The position numbers were made by a program, and so were the translations under genes. DNA of 64,000 nt, from contig NC_037275.1 in NCBI RefSeq assembly GCF_000002425.4, forward strand, positions 1,204,636 through 1,268,635. Reading direction: 5' to 3'. Shown piece by piece: positions 12,271 through 25,021 of the stretch (positions within the stretch are counted from its first letter, which is position 1; each line of letters opens with the position of its first letter). The notes beneath the pieces were generated by a model, which saw nothing but the letters and a program-made list of their open reading frames with translations, searched no databases and was not told where the DNA came from. This DNA comes from Physcomitrium patens (lineage: Eukaryota; Streptophyta; Bryopsida; Funariales; Funariaceae).

Positions 12271-13246
12271 ACATGTTGTTTTCTTTGACCGTCGTACCCC
12301 TCATTTTATAGTTGCGTCGTTTCTTTGGACAATGTTGAGCAGTGTGCTTATGTTCTCCGTAATATAAACATAATCCTTCTTGACGGCGACGAATCTTTTT
12401 TTGCTGAGTTAGGGGTTTAAAACGTACCGCGTCAATTTGCATGTCTTCTACTTCCGAATGTACGTTTGGCAAAGATGTTGATGTTGCCATTGAGTAATAA
12501 CGTCGAGGTTCCCGTGAATGATTCTCGGATCGAAATTCAAAAAGTCGATTATCACATTTTACCACAAAATCGATTGCTTAACTCAAAGTTTGAGGATCAG
12601 GTAAGTTGAGCATCAATTTCTTTACTTCGTATTGCAATCCATGAAGAAATTGACTGATGAGTGCAGCATCATCCCACTTGTTGTCAATTGCAAGTTGTCA
12701 AAATTGTGAAGCATACACTGTTACTGAGTGATTTCTTTGTCGCAGAATTCGGATCTTATTTGTTGTAACACGAGTTGCATCGTGTTCGCCATATATAGAT
12801 CGAAACTCAGCCAAAAAAGCTTCCAAATTGTCCAATATTGGATTTCGTTGTTCAAGAAAAGACGAAAACCACGATAATGCAGAACCAGAAAGTAGAGTGC
12901 CAATAAACCTGACTTGTGATCCTGGAGTTGGATAGCTTTGCGGTTGAAGTTCAATTGCCAATTGTATTTGATTGGTGAACCCTCGAAACTTAGATCTCGT
13001 ACCATCAAATTTCTCGGGTAAGGCAATTCTTGGTTCTCTAGTGTTTACAGGGTGTTGTACAATTGGAGAAGGAACGTGATTTGTTGTAGATATTGAAGCA
13101 ACTCCGATCATCTCTATATCCCCACTTTCTGCTATTCTTGTTCTTTCATGTGTTGGTGAATTGAGGTGATGCATCGCAAGCATTAACTCCCTCATTTGCT
13201 CTTGCATTTGTGCCATTGCACTCTTCATTTCAACAAGCTCTGCCAT
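12242..13246 (-). pseudogene. gag: gypsy A gag
   Basis: Fossil capsid/nucleocapsid gene. The start near 13246 (MAELVEMKSAM) aligns with the B3 gag start. It has an N-terminal coiled-coil-like segment, then LPEKFDGTRSKFRGF and a capsid core with SALSWFSSFLEQRNPIL. The C-terminal nucleocapsid contains a CCHC-like knuckle region (GLCLYYGEHKHTAQHCPKK). Broken copy. Confidence 0.88.
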
Positions 13247-13289
13247 AATGACACTAAGAAGAAAAATTTGTTTGATACTGCTCAAGAGA

Positions 13290-13457
13290 AAAGAAAAGAA
13301 AGACTTGATAACAAAGAAAATACTAAGAACAATATCAGTTTAGAAGTGGGTAATCCGTAAACTTCTAATACGCTTATGTCTTGTCAAGAGAAAGGGGTAA
13401 TCCACTCTTACTCAAGAAAAATAAAGCTCTGATATTGTAAGTGTACTCTTGTCAATC
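13290..13457 (-). promoter_or_regulatory. gypsy A leader: primer site and hairpins
   Basis: In element sense the 5' LTR is followed by a 20-nt spacer. A site at 13426-13437 then resembles TGGTATCAGAGC (initiator-Met tRNA 3' end). Two dyads each hold a GGATTACCC word: 13386-13409 and 13340-13368. The latter has perfect 8-bp arms TTAGAAGT and ACTTCTAA. Confidence 0.7.
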
Positions 13458-14009
13458 TGTCAAGGACAAAGACTCGATGAGGGAAAATATACACAAAAAG
13501 GCTATCTCGATATAATAAGTCAAAATATAAACAAGTAGATATATTAAAAGGAAACTAGAATGGCTATTGCCACAAGACAAGAAACTAAAGACTCTTGAAC
13601 CTGGACTAGAAGCAAGAAAGGAGTTGACAAGAGTGAAGAAGCCTTCACTCTTGTCTCTATATATACTATCTAACTAGGTGCTACGTAGTGATGTTCTATA
13701 GGACCTCCAATATGTGTTGACTTTATAGGACACATGCCTTGACTTACAAGGCAAGTTTTTCTTCGTGTGGGCCACATAGTTAGCTTGATCTTCAAGCTAA
13801 CAACATGTGTGGCACATGGCCAACTTGTTGACCACGTTTCTAATCCAAAAAGTCAATTAAAGATACATATGAAGTCAAAGCAGTATCTAGGAAGTTTCTA
13901 GGAAGCTTCTATATTAAATATTATAGAATTAACTTACTTTTATCTACTTTTACTTACTTCTACCTATTTCTAGATGTATTTATTAGCTTACATGATTATG
14001 GCCGTGACA
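13458..14009 (-). repeat. gypsy A 5' LTR
   Basis: 552 bp, TG...CA ends, about 96% identical by eye to the 3' LTR. It carries the same TATA/dyad at 13626-13665 and the same 10-bp dyad at 13779-13801. It is flanked by the CTTAT duplication. Confidence 0.95.
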
Positions 14010-14343
14010 CTTATAAGATAACTTTCACTCTTTGATTTTTGCACATATAATTGTTTGGCATTTAACGTACCTTGAAGGTATCCTATGGTGCTTGGATCCT
14101 TTGACTTCTTACTAACGACAAGGGTATCCTATGCTAAACACTAATTACTCTTACCTAGTCTTTGAATGTTTCTTAATTCATACTTTATCCTCTTGACTTT
14201 GACTCTTGGTCCTTAACCTCGTCTTATATCTACAGGATGCTCTTTCGATATATCCAGAGTCAATCCTTTGACCATTAGCAACTTACTTAAGATAATACCT
14301 TTTATTATGTAATTTATTCTATTTTTACTTAATTACTTCAATA
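14010..14343 (-). repeat. C1 3' LTR, inner part
   Basis: It continues the C1 LTR after the gypsy A insertion and aligns with about 27190-27540. Shared words include GATAACTTTCACTCTTTGA-like sequence and the terminal TCAATA/TCAACA. Together with 7515-7642 it forms an LTR of about 457 bp. Confidence 0.8.
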
Positions 14344-14474
14344 TTCCTACTTTGCTACTGATCAAGGGGCTTTCAATCCTAAAGTCTTTATTAAAATGTA
14401 ATGTCTATCCTTTACTAATATCTTTTTCAATAAATCAGCAAATATGTTTTCCAGTGTACAATATTTCATATCAA

Positions 14475-15800
14475 TTATTCGCATTTCAATCTTCTCTTAT
14501 ATAAAGTGATATTGAATGTCAATGTGCTTGTCCTTGAATGATGTTTTGGATTCTTTCTAAGAACAAGACATCTTTGATTGTCACACTTCATTGGAATTTC
14601 TTCCATTTGTACAATTCTAATGTCTATCAAAAGTTGTCTTAGCCATATTACCTCAATTGCAACATAGCTTGCTGCCATATACTCAGCCTCTATTTTTGAC
14701 CTTACAATTATTGGTTGTCTTTTGCAATTCCATAAAATTGATCTTTTTCCAACAAATAATACATATCCTATTGTTCACCTGCTATTATTTACATCTCTAG
14801 GATAATTTACATCATAATAACCATGTATAGTAATGTTATCACCTCCAAGACATAATTTTAAGTTCAAAGTATCTTTTAAGTATCCATGATCTTTTTGATG
14901 GTTGCTTAATGGATTGGTCTAGTCTTTGACATATATTGGCTCACAATACTCATCACATATGCAAGATCCACCCTTGTGCCAACCATTGCATATATTAATG
15001 AGTTCATTGCTACCTTGTAAAGAACACCTTACATTTGTCCTTCAACTTCAACAAATTCTTCTTCTGTGAGCTTCATCAACTTCAAATTGGCCTCCAAAGG
15101 TGTTTTAATAGGCTTACAGTTCTCTATATTAAATTATTTCAACACCTCTTTAATATACTTATTTTGGCTCATTGTAATAGTCTTCTTAACATGATCTCTC
15201 ATAAACTCCATTCCTAAACAATAGTGAAGCTCTTCCAAATCACTCATCTCATTCTCTTTTTCTAACTTTGCCTTCAATCAATCCATCATCTTCATAGCAT
15301 TGATTGAGGTGATCAAATCATCAACATAGAGGACAACAATCAATGTGAACTCATTTGATTGCATCACATATAAAGAATGATCAGCTTCACTCCTTACAAA
15401 TCCTTCATTTACAAAGAATATATCAACACATTGGTATTATGCCCTTGGAGATTGCTTGAGCCTATACAAGAATTTCTTCAACTTACAAACAAGGTCTTTT
15501 TTGCCATCTTCAACAAATCCTTGACATTGATCTATGTAAATATCTTCTTCCAACTTTCTATTGAAGAAAGCCATCTTCACATCCATTTGATGCATCTCCA
15601 AGTCCATTGCTACCCCAATTGCTATAATGGTACTAATAGTGGTGAATTTGGCCATGAGAAAAAATATCTCATTGAAATCAACTCCAACAACTTATGAGTA
15701 TCCTTTGGCAACCAATCTAGTCTTATATCTTATAACATCGCCTATTGAATCCTTTTTGGTTCTAAACACCCACTTACAATCAATTGAAGATTAATTTGGT
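14475..15800 (-). pseudogene. pol: copia C1 reverse transcriptase and RNase H
   Basis: Fossil copia polymerase. On the minus strand there is MDLEMHQMDVKMAFFNRKLEEDIY, shortened here to its key residues (DVKMAF), then GFVEDGKKDLVCKLKKFLY, RLKQSPRA and a YVDDLI catalytic string near 15310-15330. The RNase H end has EYMAASYVAIEVIWLRQLL near 14640-14690 and a CDNQ string. The same family recurs on the plus strand at 62640-64000. Many breaks. Confidence 0.88.
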
Positions 15801-16439
15801 ATAATTTGAGTCAATTCCTATGTTTCATTTTTCATAAGTGATTTGTACTCTTCTTTTATAGCATTCTACTACTTCATAGCATTCGTAGAGTTCATTGCAT
15901 GACACAAATTCAATAGATCAGTAATGAATACAACATTGACATATTCTTTACTTAGTTGAAGAAAGATGTAGTTCTTCCACTATGTACCAAGTTGTTTTCG
16001 ATCTCTTAAAGGATATTTCTTTTCACTTTATGAGAATTCACCTTCATGCACTCTAGTAGATCTTGCAATCTTCTTTTTTCTTAAAACTTGTCTCTTCATC
16101 CTTAAAAGTTAGAACTCCTTATCACCATCATCATGTTTAAGATCTTGATTGTCTTCATTGTTGGTTTTAGCAATTGTAGGCATCTCATGATCTACTTCCT
16201 TTGGTTCTTCATCTTAATTTGAGATTCTACCATCTTCACTATCATCATTTTATTTATTTATTTATTTATTTATTATTATTGGATTTAAAGATGTGTCTAC
16301 AAATATATCATTACTTCCACTTGGACACATCTCCAAGTACTCATAAGCACTCTAGTATTCCAAAAACTCTACATTATGACTTTTAATGATTTCCTTGGTT
16401 TCTAAATACATGAGCATATATGCTTTGGTAGCTTTACAA

Positions 16440-17000
16440 TACCCAACAAATATACATTTTGTTTCTTTTGCATTAAGTTTGGACTTCATACAATCTGGTT
16501 TCTTTGCATAAACAATGCATCCAAAGATTCTCTTATATAAAATACAAGGTTTCTTGCTATTCTAAGCTTCTTGTCGAGTCATTGATGTGAGTGCACTTAT
16601 TGGACATCTATTCTTTGTATACATTACATTGACCACAACTTCTGCCTAATATGCATGCCTAAGATTTTGTATATGAAGCATACTCCCTATCATCTCTACA
16701 ATAGTGCAATTTGTTCTTTCAACAACTCCATTTTGTTGTCGAATGTAAGGAGTAGAGATTGTCTTGCAATGCCTTGATTTTTCAAAAATTCATCAAAATG
16801 ATTTGACATGTACTCACATCTAGTGCACATATACAACACTTTGATCTTGCATTCACATTACTTTTCCATAAGTGCCTTGAATTCTGTAAACCTTGAAAAA
16901 CACTCACTTTTGGCTTTAATGATGTATACCCACATCTTTCTTGAAAAATCATTAATAATTGTAAAAAATTAATATATGCCACTACTTCAACTCCATTCAC
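16440..17000 (-). pseudogene. pol: copia C1 integrase
   Basis: Fossil integrase. It shows the QQNGVVERTN motif near 16720-16750 and the typical copia C-terminal string with CIFVGYCKATKAYMLMY near 16430-16470. A YINFLQLLMIFQERCGYTS-type core lies at about 16900-17000. Its position between protease and reverse transcriptase marks the copia order. Broken. Confidence 0.85.
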
Positions 17001-17059
17001 CTTTTTACAATTGATGAAGTAGAAGTTGCCATCTCTAAGGCCTTTGGCAATATGTTATC

Positions 17060-17850
17060 CATTCAATGTCTTACAAAACATCTATCTATATCAAATTAAA
17101 ATTTACAACTATGTGATATAAGTTTATTCATCAAAAGAAGGTTTTTTTTATCTTTAGCACATGTAAAACTTCCTTCAATCTAATCTTCTTAATTTGGTCC
17201 TTTATCACAATTTCTACTACAATGGAGCCAATTCCAATGGCTTGTACCATGCCATTATCTCCCAATTATATTTTTGTTGCTGGAATTGCTTCATAAGTGT
17301 CAAATGAATACTTGTATGGTGTCATGTGCTAAGTAGCATCCAAATCTGTAATCCACTTAGACATGGCAACCATGGAGGTTTTTTCACTTGCCATGAAAGT
17401 ATAATCATCTCCACCAAAACTATCACTAGCATTGTTTGCATTTTCCTTATCTTCTTTTGTAGTCTTGTAGCAATTTCTAACAAAATGACCTGATTTTCTT
17501 CAAATATTACAATTTCTTATGTTGCTTTTTGAATTATCATGTTGGTGTGGAAAGCTACATTTGCCTTATCTTGAGATTAGAGCCGAATCGACTTTTTGAA
17601 GCTCTTTTTCTTTCCTCTTGGTTACTTCATGTACAAGTCTTGATGTGACATAATTCATGGTAAGCTCTTTCATATTAATAGACTTCAATGCTATAATGAG
17701 ATAGTTATAGGACTTAAAAAGGCTCATGAGCAATGTCAATATAATTCTTCTATCATCAACTAGCATATCAACAACTGCTAGTTGATTTGCAAGTGCTTTT
17801 ACATTATTGACATAAGCCATGAAGTGATCTCTTTCTTCTATCTTTACCAT
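17060..17850 (-). pseudogene. gag: copia C1 gag 3' part and protease
   Basis: Fossil. 17566-17850 encodes HFMAYVNNVKALANQLA and RLVHEVTKRKEKELQ, typical of the C-terminal half of copia gag. A CCHC knuckle remnant (SGHFVRNCYK) follows at about 17460-17530. Protease with a WITD...ATQHMTPYKYSF string lies at about 17330-17400, then the start of the GAG-pre-integrase region. The 5' half of gag lies beyond insertion X at 26159-26503. Confidence 0.85.
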
Positions 17851-18894
17851 TGTTGTGATGTAAAATGGCTAATAGGTAAAAAGATGAAGAAAATATCATA
17901 TTTTTGAAGGTCTTATTTCAAATATATTATAATAAATTATCTTAAAAAAATAGATAATAGTCAAAGAGTTAAAAAATTAAAAGTGCTAATATTACCGTTT
18001 TACAAAATTGGCTTCTATTCCATTTGTAGGACTATAAATAAAGCAAAATAAGATAGATTAGAAAAATAAATAATATATAAACCTTTGAAAAGAAATTAAG
18101 AGTAGTTTTCAAGAAAAATTATCTACAAAAACTAGATATTGATACTCGAAGAGGGCCGGTTATGAACCAGGGTTGAAATCAAACCTCAAGGCACAAAATT
18201 GAGTTTTGATGATAATTTTGGAGTTCTTTTGGAGATCAAAGAATAAGATCTAGGAGTTGACATAATGAGGTTTTTTTGAGCATTAATTTTAGATGATTTA
18301 AATTTATATTGACTTTGTAAGAGCTTTGCAAAGTTGGAATTTGTTTTAGGTGACTCTAAGTTTGTAAAATAAAATAGAAGATATTTATTGGAAAATTCCG
18401 TAAGTTTGGCTATAGATCTATGAATTAAATTTTGAAAATTTGTGGGTATATATGTCCTCAATATATGTTATATGCTTGAGCTTGATCGAAGAGTTCGATT
18501 GAGGATTATTGAGGTTTAAATGGATTACGATCTCAAAAAGTAGAGTTTTAGGTCAAGTGAGTAATTCTAAGATTTCTTATAATTAATTGATTGGATTAGA
18601 GTAAAAATTATTTATTTGAGTAGTAGAAATTTTTTTCTATATATGTGAGAATTTAGAGATCAATTAAATGGTTCAATAAGGAGATATTAGCATTGAAAAT
18701 TCAACATTCAGATTAGAGAAGGAGGTAGATCAACATCTAAGCAGTTTTTAGAGTCGATCTTTTTTTAGAAGGTTCGATCTTCTTCAAAAGTTTTGTGCCT
18801 GTTGTCAATTTAATTTTTAAGAGGTATACAAAATTTGAGTTAAAATCAATAGTTCATTCATTAATTATTGAGGTTTAAATTTGCTATAAGAATT

Positions 18895-19192
18895 ACTTGG
18901 AATTATTTAGGATTTGGTTAAGGTTTGTTTACGATTTGATTAAAATTTGATTAGGATTTGATTAAGATTTGATAAAAATTTGGTTAGGATTTGTTTAAGA
19001 TTTGATTAAGATTTTATTAGTATTTATTTAGGATTTGATTAGAATTTATGTAGGTTTTGATCAGGATTTGATTCGGATTTGATTAGGATTTGGTTAAGAT
19101 TTGGTTGAGATTTTATTAGGATTTGGTTAGAATTTATTTAAGATTTTATTAAGATTTATTTAGGATTTGTATAGTATTTGATTAGAATTTAT
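18895..19192 (+). repeat. GGATTTGATTA minisatellite, left block
   Basis: About 25 degenerate copies of an 11-12 bp unit (consensus GGATTTGATTA, variants GGTTA, TATTT). It continues at 25723-25870 after the nested solo LTR, so it predates that insertion. Confidence 0.88.
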
Positions 19193-19353
19193 TGTCAAGG
19201 ACAAGAACTCGATGAAAAAATAATTCAGCCAAGTGAGCCTTCACTCAAAGAAAGATAACAAAATATAAATAAACAAGTATGAATATTGAAAGAGAAACTA
19301 GAATGGCTATTGCCAAAAGACAAGAAAACTAGAGACCCTTGAAACTAGCCTGG

Positions 19354-19798
19354 TGTTAAGGACATAGTCCTTAGAACCTTCTAGAGACAAGTTTCTAGAA
19401 CCTTCTAGAGACAAGTTTCTAGAACCTTCTAGAGACAAATTTCTAGAACCTTCTAGAAACAAGTCTTTGGAACCTTCTAGAAGCTTCTTAGTTGATAGAA
19501 GATGTTAGGGACATAGTCCTTAGAACCTTTTAGAGATAAGTTTCTAGAACCTTCTAGAAGCAAGTCTCTGGAACCTTCTAGAAGCTTCTTAGTTGGTAGA
19601 AGTTGCTTGAGAAGCTTCCTAAATAGGAGTATATATTGGAATCGAGGCTGAAGAGTTTTTCAGTCTCGATAACACATCTCTTGAAGCTCTAGCTCATCTC
19701 TCTGGCATTGTTCTTGTATTCATTTGATTAATCTAGTTCTTGCCAATTCTTCTTGAACTTCTTGGTAGATATCAAGTTTGTATTCTGTGTCCGTGATA
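19354..19798 (+). repeat. B2 5' LTR with internal duplication
   Basis: 445 bp. The right 296 bp (19503-19798) match the 296-bp 3' LTR. The extra 149 bp repeat the beginning of the LTR, including a second TGTTAGGG-like start. The upstream region is full of GAACCTTCTAGA-type words. Confidence 0.9.
19470..19670 (+). promoter_or_regulatory. B2 LTR heat-shock-element-like sites, TATA and dyad
   Basis: Perfect alternating modules GAAccTTCtaGAAgcTTC lie at 19470-19487 and 19571-19588, matching the GAAnnTTC heat-shock-factor pattern. TATATATT is at 19630-19637. The 13-bp-arm dyad is at 19641-19653 and 19658-19670 with a 4-nt centre. The 3' LTR has the same site at 25090-25107. Confidence 0.7.
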
Positions 19799-20078
19799 GT
19801 TTGTTGAGACTTCATTCACCTCAGATATCAGAGCTAGTTTCTTCTTTGTTAGAGTGTGGATTATCCCTCTGCTTGGAAGTGTACTAGCAATTTAGAGGTT
19901 GCGGATTACCCTCCTCTAAACTGATACTTCTTTTGTTACAATATTGGAGTCTTATTCTTCTTGGAGAGAGTGGATTACCCCTTTTCTTGAAGCTCTTAAG
20001 GCATTTTAGAGGTTGCGGAGTACCCTCCTCTAAACCAATATTGTCTTCATGTAGAGTCATTTCTGTCCTTCTCTTAGA
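19799..20078 (+). promoter_or_regulatory. B2 leader: primer site and hairpins
   Basis: The primer site resembles TGGTATCAGAGC at 19823-19834, 24 nt after the LTR. Two hairpins with perfect 8-bp arms TTTAGAGG/CCTCTAAA lie at 19891-19920 and 20005-20034. The first loop holds GGATTACCC and the second GGAGTACCC. GGATTA words also precede each hairpin. Confidence 0.7.
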
Positions 20079-21104
20079 ATGGTCGGGGGCCAAGACATTA
20101 GTATGACGAAAAGTTCAGAGTCCAAGTTAGATGCTATCATGAATGTCCTCACTACGTTATCGCAAAGAACTGAAGAGATTGAAGGAGTCGTGGCAAGGCT
20201 TGAAAATGATGGAGCATCTGGGATGCCACAATCTAGGTTGCACAAGCCTCAAACTTCTACACTTGGAGAAGAAATTTTGCCTCAGGTTCGACAAGCACCG
20301 CTGGTTCTACAACATAAAGAACCCTGAGTTAGCCTTCCGGACAAGTTCGATGGTACACGTTCCAAGTTTTGAGGATTCGTCAACCAAATCAGGTTGATAA
20401 CAATTTTACAGCCCGAACGCTATCCAACGGAGGAGTCACGTGTTGGGCTTGTTGGAACCTTACTTACAGGACAAGCTCTATCATGGTTTGCTCTTTTGTT
20501 TGAGAAACGATCGTCCATACTAAACAACTTTGAAACCTTTTTGGAGGTATTTGCGGAAGCATTTGGTAAACACGACAAGGTTCGATGGGCTACAACAAAG
20601 ATCTGGTTACTACGACAAGGGATGCATTCTACATCAGTCTATGCATCGGACTTCAGGCAATTAGCATGCGACATCAATTGGGACGAAGAAGCGTTGATGA
20701 GTCAATTCTATTGGAGTTTAAGGGATGATGTGAAGGATTTGCTGTTAACTCTTCCTGATCCACAAACGCTCAACGAAGCTATTAGCCAAGTTATAAAGTG
20801 CAATAATCGCCTATTCCAACGTCGCCAAGACCAACGTTCAAGACAATATATGGTTTGCCACACCCTAACTATGTCGGCAAGCAGCGTGAATTCACATTCA
20901 GAAGTAGAAGACATGCAAATTGATGCGGTACGTGTCAAATCTCTTACTCTAGAAGAAAAACAGCGGCGTATGGAGGAAGGTCTAGGCTTGTATTGCGGTG
21001 AAGAAGGCCACAAAGTTGGAAACTGCCCCAAGAAGCAAAATCGATGTATTATCAAGACTATGGGTACGTTTATTCAAGAAAACGAGGATGCCCAGCCACA
21101 ATAA
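20079..21104 (+). pseudogene. gag: B2 gag
   Basis: Fossil gag aligned with B3 gag. The start ESKLDAIMNVLTTLSQRTEE forms a short coiled-coil-like segment. The capsid core includes GQALSWFALLFEKRSSIL, and the CCHC knuckle GLGLYCGEEGHKVGNCPKK is near the end. The C-terminal stop lies in the conserved CCAGCC/GGCTGG hairpin (21092-21119). Broken copy. Confidence 0.88.
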
Positions 21105-24100
21105 GAACCGTGCGGCTGGATAGTGAAATATCGCAACAACAACCAGATTCCTTTCTTTTCGTTCAACCTGCCCTTTGTTATACAATTCCTTTGCTTATTG
21201 GTCCTCAGAAACTGAGAACCTTAGCATTATTAGATTCAGGAGTATCTGCTTGTTTCTTAGATGAAGAATTTACAAAGCGTTATAAGATCCCTTTCGTACA
21301 AAAATCCAAACCTGTTCACGTTGAGGTCATAGATGGACGACCTTTATTGTCTAGTAGTGTCACCCATGAATCAAAACCTATAGAAGTGACGTTTAAGGAC
21401 CATAGTAGTCATATTATTTTCAATATTATTAGAACCCCATCAAATCCTGTTATTCTTGGTCTTTCATGGTTGAAAAAGCATAATCCATCCATAGATTGGA
21501 AGTTGCGGAAGATGACCTTTCCCACAAAACCAGCCAAAAGCAAGCCTAGTAGAAAATCCCGAATAGAGAAATCCTTATTTATTGGAACAAGAACGTTTAT
21601 AAGATTGTCCAAGGGAGGCACGCCGTTTGTCATTTATGCGGCTCCAATTACCGGGGAGAAGATCTCGACACCAGGTATATCGGAGCACAACTACCTTTTG
21701 GCCCAATCTACAATCTATCGCAGATGGAGTTGGCGGAGTTGCGGAAGTACATCGATGAGAATCTAGCCAAGAACTTCATCCGTCATTCAAAATTGTCAGC
21801 TGGAGCACCCATCTTATTTGTGAAGAAGAAAGATGGCTCGTTGCGGATGTGCATGGACTATCGAGGCCTCAACAAGGTAACAAAGAAGAATCATTACCCG
21901 TTACCCTTGATTTCTGGTCTCTTAGAACAACTTGGACGTGCAAGGATCTTTACAAAAATTGATCTAAGGGGAGCTTACAACCTCATAAGAATCAAGGAAG
22001 GAGATGAGTGGAAGACAATGTTCCGTACAAGGTATGGTCATTTTGAATATAATGTCATGCCCTTTGGTCTTACCAATGCTCCAGCAGTCTTTCAACATAT
22101 GATGAATGATATTTTCTGAGAGTACCTTGACGATTTTGTTGTCATCTATTTGGATGATATTTTGATATTCTCCACAAATGAGGAAGTGCATGAAAAACAC
22201 GTTCGTTTGGTATTGGAGAAACTACGCGAGTGAGGACTATATGCCAAGTTAGAGAAGTGTTTATTTCACCAAATAGAGATGGAGTTTCGGGGGTTCATTG
22301 CGACTACGGAAGGCTTGAAGATGGAACCCAAGAAGATGGAAGCAATCGTATCCTGGGAGGTTCCGAAGACGGTGAGAGACGTACAATACTTTCTTGGTTT
22401 TGCCAACTTCTATCGGATCTTTATCATGAATTACTCTCAAGTTGCTGCTCCTCTCACTCGGTTGATATGCAAGGATAAGCTAGAATGGGGACCTCTAGCA
22501 GAGAAGGCGTTTCAAAACCTGAAGACTACATTTACTACAGCTCCAATCTTGGTACATCCAGACTTTACAAAGGCCTTCTATTTAGAAACTGATGCTTCGG
22601 ATTTTGCTTTGGGAGCTGTACTTTCACAAATAGGAGAAGACAAGAAGCTCCATCCGGTTGCATTCTATTCTTGAAAGTTCGCTGCTCCTGAAATCAATTA
22701 TGAGATCCACGATAAAGAACTTCTTGCTATAGTGGATTTTTTTCAAGAATGGCATCACTTTCTTGAAGGAGCTGCACATCCAGTGATCGTATACACAGAT
22801 CACAAGAATTTGGAGTATTTCATGTCGGCTCAAGTTCTAAATCGACGTCAAGCTCGATGGAGTATGTTGCTATCTAGGTTTGATTTTATTATCACTTATC
22901 GACCTGGAAAGTAGCAAGGACTATCTGATGCCTTATCGAGGAGATCGTATCTTGTACCAAAGGTTGGAGAAGCAGCGTTTGATCAACAATGTACGACATT
23001 GTTGAAGCTAGAGCAATTTCAGCTTTGCGCTACTATTATGCCAATTGATGCTGACTTCCTGAATCAGGTACGTGCCGTAACCATTGAAGATTCAGTAGCC
23101 ATTGATATTAAGCATCGTGCCAATGACGACAATTTCAAGGTGGAGGGAGATCTTTTATACTTTGAAGAGCGGTTATATATCCCAAAAGGACCAGCAGGAC
23201 TTCGAGTTCTTCAATCTTGCCACGATTTTCCAGCTGTGGGACATTTTGGATTCAACAAGATCTTGGAGCTTATTTCTCGAGATTTTTGGTGGCCCCAAAT
23301 GTGGAAGGATGTGAAAGATTTTGTCCTCTCCTGCGACATCTGTTCAAGATCCAAGAATCCTCGGCATCGCCCTTATGGACTCCTACAGCCATTGTCGATT
23401 CCACGTCGACTATGGTCTTCAATTTCCATGGACTTCATCACGGACCTGCCATCATCGAACTCATTTGACAGCATCTTTGTCGTGGTAGATCGGCTTACAA
23501 AAATGGCACACTTTGTCCTTTGCAAAAAGACATCATCTAGTAAAGTCACAGCAAGGCTCTTTCTCGATAATGTGTATCGATATCATGGACTACCAGATGA
23601 TATCATATCAGATCGAGGAACCCAGTTCGTATCAAAGTTTTGGAGATCTCTCTTTGAGATACTGAAGGTCGATATCAAGCTTTCTTCGGCTTTTCATCCT
23701 CAAACTGATGGTCAAACGGAACGGGTGAACCAAGTCTTGGAACAATACTTACGATGCAGCATCAACTATCAGCAAGACGATTGGACCACATATCTGCCGC
23801 TAGCCGAGTTTGCATATAACAACACCCTCCATGCGTCGACTCAATACACACCATTCTTTTCCAACTATGGGTATCATCCGAAGCTTGATTTACTGAGTCC
23901 ATCAATAAATAATAATCCAGCAGCTGAAGGATTTGCGAAAGAACTATTAGAGCTTCAAAATACGTTGAAGCTTCAATTACAATCCGCTCAAGAATCCTAC
24001 AAGGCGTCTGCAAATAGATTTCAGAATCAAGCACCTACTTTCAAAATTGGAGATAAAGCATGGCTTCTTCGACAGAATATCCAGACCAAGCGACCATGTG

Positions 24101-24480
24101 ATAAGTTGGACTATCGAAGATTGGGACCATTTGTCATCCAAAAGCAAATCAATCCAGTGGCGTACCGTCTAGAATTACCGGCTTCTATGAAGGTACATCC
24201 AGTCTTTCATGTTTCTTTGTTGGAGCCTTATCGAGAGTCATCTTTTCTTGGAAGAGTGCAATGTCCGCCACCTAGTATTGAGATCGAGAACCACGAAGAA
24301 TACGAGGTTGAAAAGGTGCTGGATTCTCGGCGAAGGTGGGGCAAGTTGGAGTATCTTGTTCATTGGTGCGGCTACAATATTAATGAGCGAACGTGGGAGC
24401 CAGCTGAAAATCTCTTCAACGCGCCACAAAAGGTACAGAAGTTTCATCAACAACATCCTCATAAACCTAAGCCGGTTTGA
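21105..24480 (+). pseudogene. pol: B2 pol: protease to chromodomain
   Basis: Fossil pol. Domains in order: protease with LLDSGVSACFLDEEF (about 21225-21270); reverse transcriptase with [19 protein letters not shown] and YLDDILIFS (about 21720-22250); RNase H with ETDASDFALGAVLS and [10 protein letters not shown] (about 22580-22830); integrase with zinc-binding and catalytic regions (about 22999-24150); chromodomain with YEVEKVLDSRRRW and LEYLVHWCGYNINERTW (about 24290-24430). The integrase-chromodomain part is the best preserved. Several breaks. Confidence 0.92.
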
Positions 24481-24617
24481 CAATAGCTTCTTTCAGAAGC
24501 TTGCTCATCCAAGAATATAGGAAAGGGAGAGAGCACCACCAAAATTGGTAGTTGATGTAGTTATTTTTTCCAAGATAAAATAGAATTTTTTCAGTAGCCA
24601 TAGTTTGGTCTTCTGAT

Positions 24618-24971
24618 ATGGATAGCCAAGAGATAGATACTATGCCAATCAGATTATCTCAACCAACTAGTTCACGAAGGCGACCCCGAGATGAAGAACC
24701 ACCTGCACCACGACGACGACGGAGGATACCAAGTAACTGATCATTTGTGATTGTATTTGAGTCCTAGCCTGCTTACGATGGTCAACTAGAAGGCATATTT
24801 GCAGGACAATTTCACAATGAAGACATGGAAGTTCATGCTTGGTCAGAAGTTGAAAGAGTGGGCCACTACCTTTGGCTTCAAGGGCCGATGAACCACTTAC
24901 CTCGTGAACAACAGTTGGAGTTCATAGCAGACGTTATGCGACAGATCTTCATTTTCTTGCGTTGGTACTGA
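24618..24971 (+). pseudogene. ORF3 of B2
   Basis: Same length and position as ORF3 of B3 (354 bp). It has an Arg-rich N-terminal segment (RRRPRDEEPPAPRRRRR, nuclear-signal-like), then a GQFHNED string and GHYLWLQGPMNHLPREQ near the C-terminus, ending FLRWY. It lies between the chromodomain and the polypurine tract. Function unknown. Fossil copy. Confidence 0.8.
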
Positions 24972-25021
24972 TTGACAACAACATTACTTCTCAGAGACCT
25001 CGAAGCTAAAGGAGGGGGTGA

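Larger units (their letters stand above)
7643..14009 (-). mobile_element. gypsy A, two LTRs, chromovirus
   Basis: Complete-length Ty3/gypsy element on the minus strand, 6.37 kb, with a perfect 5-bp duplication CTTAT at 7638-7642 and 14010-14014. LTRs of 547 and 552 bp begin TGTCAAGG and end TGACA. Order in element sense: LTR, leader with primer site, gag, protease, reverse transcriptase, RNase H, integrase, chromodomain, ORF3, polypurine tract, LTR. The LTRs differ by roughly 4% by eye, so it is middle-aged. The coding region has several breaks, and the copy looks dead but structurally whole. It is inserted in the 3' LTR of copia C1. Confidence 0.95.

Noticed and set aside
18895-19192. Possible CRISPR-like or telomere-like array
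   Set aside because: No spacers, and the unit is degenerate and not the plant telomere repeat; it is a minisatellite.
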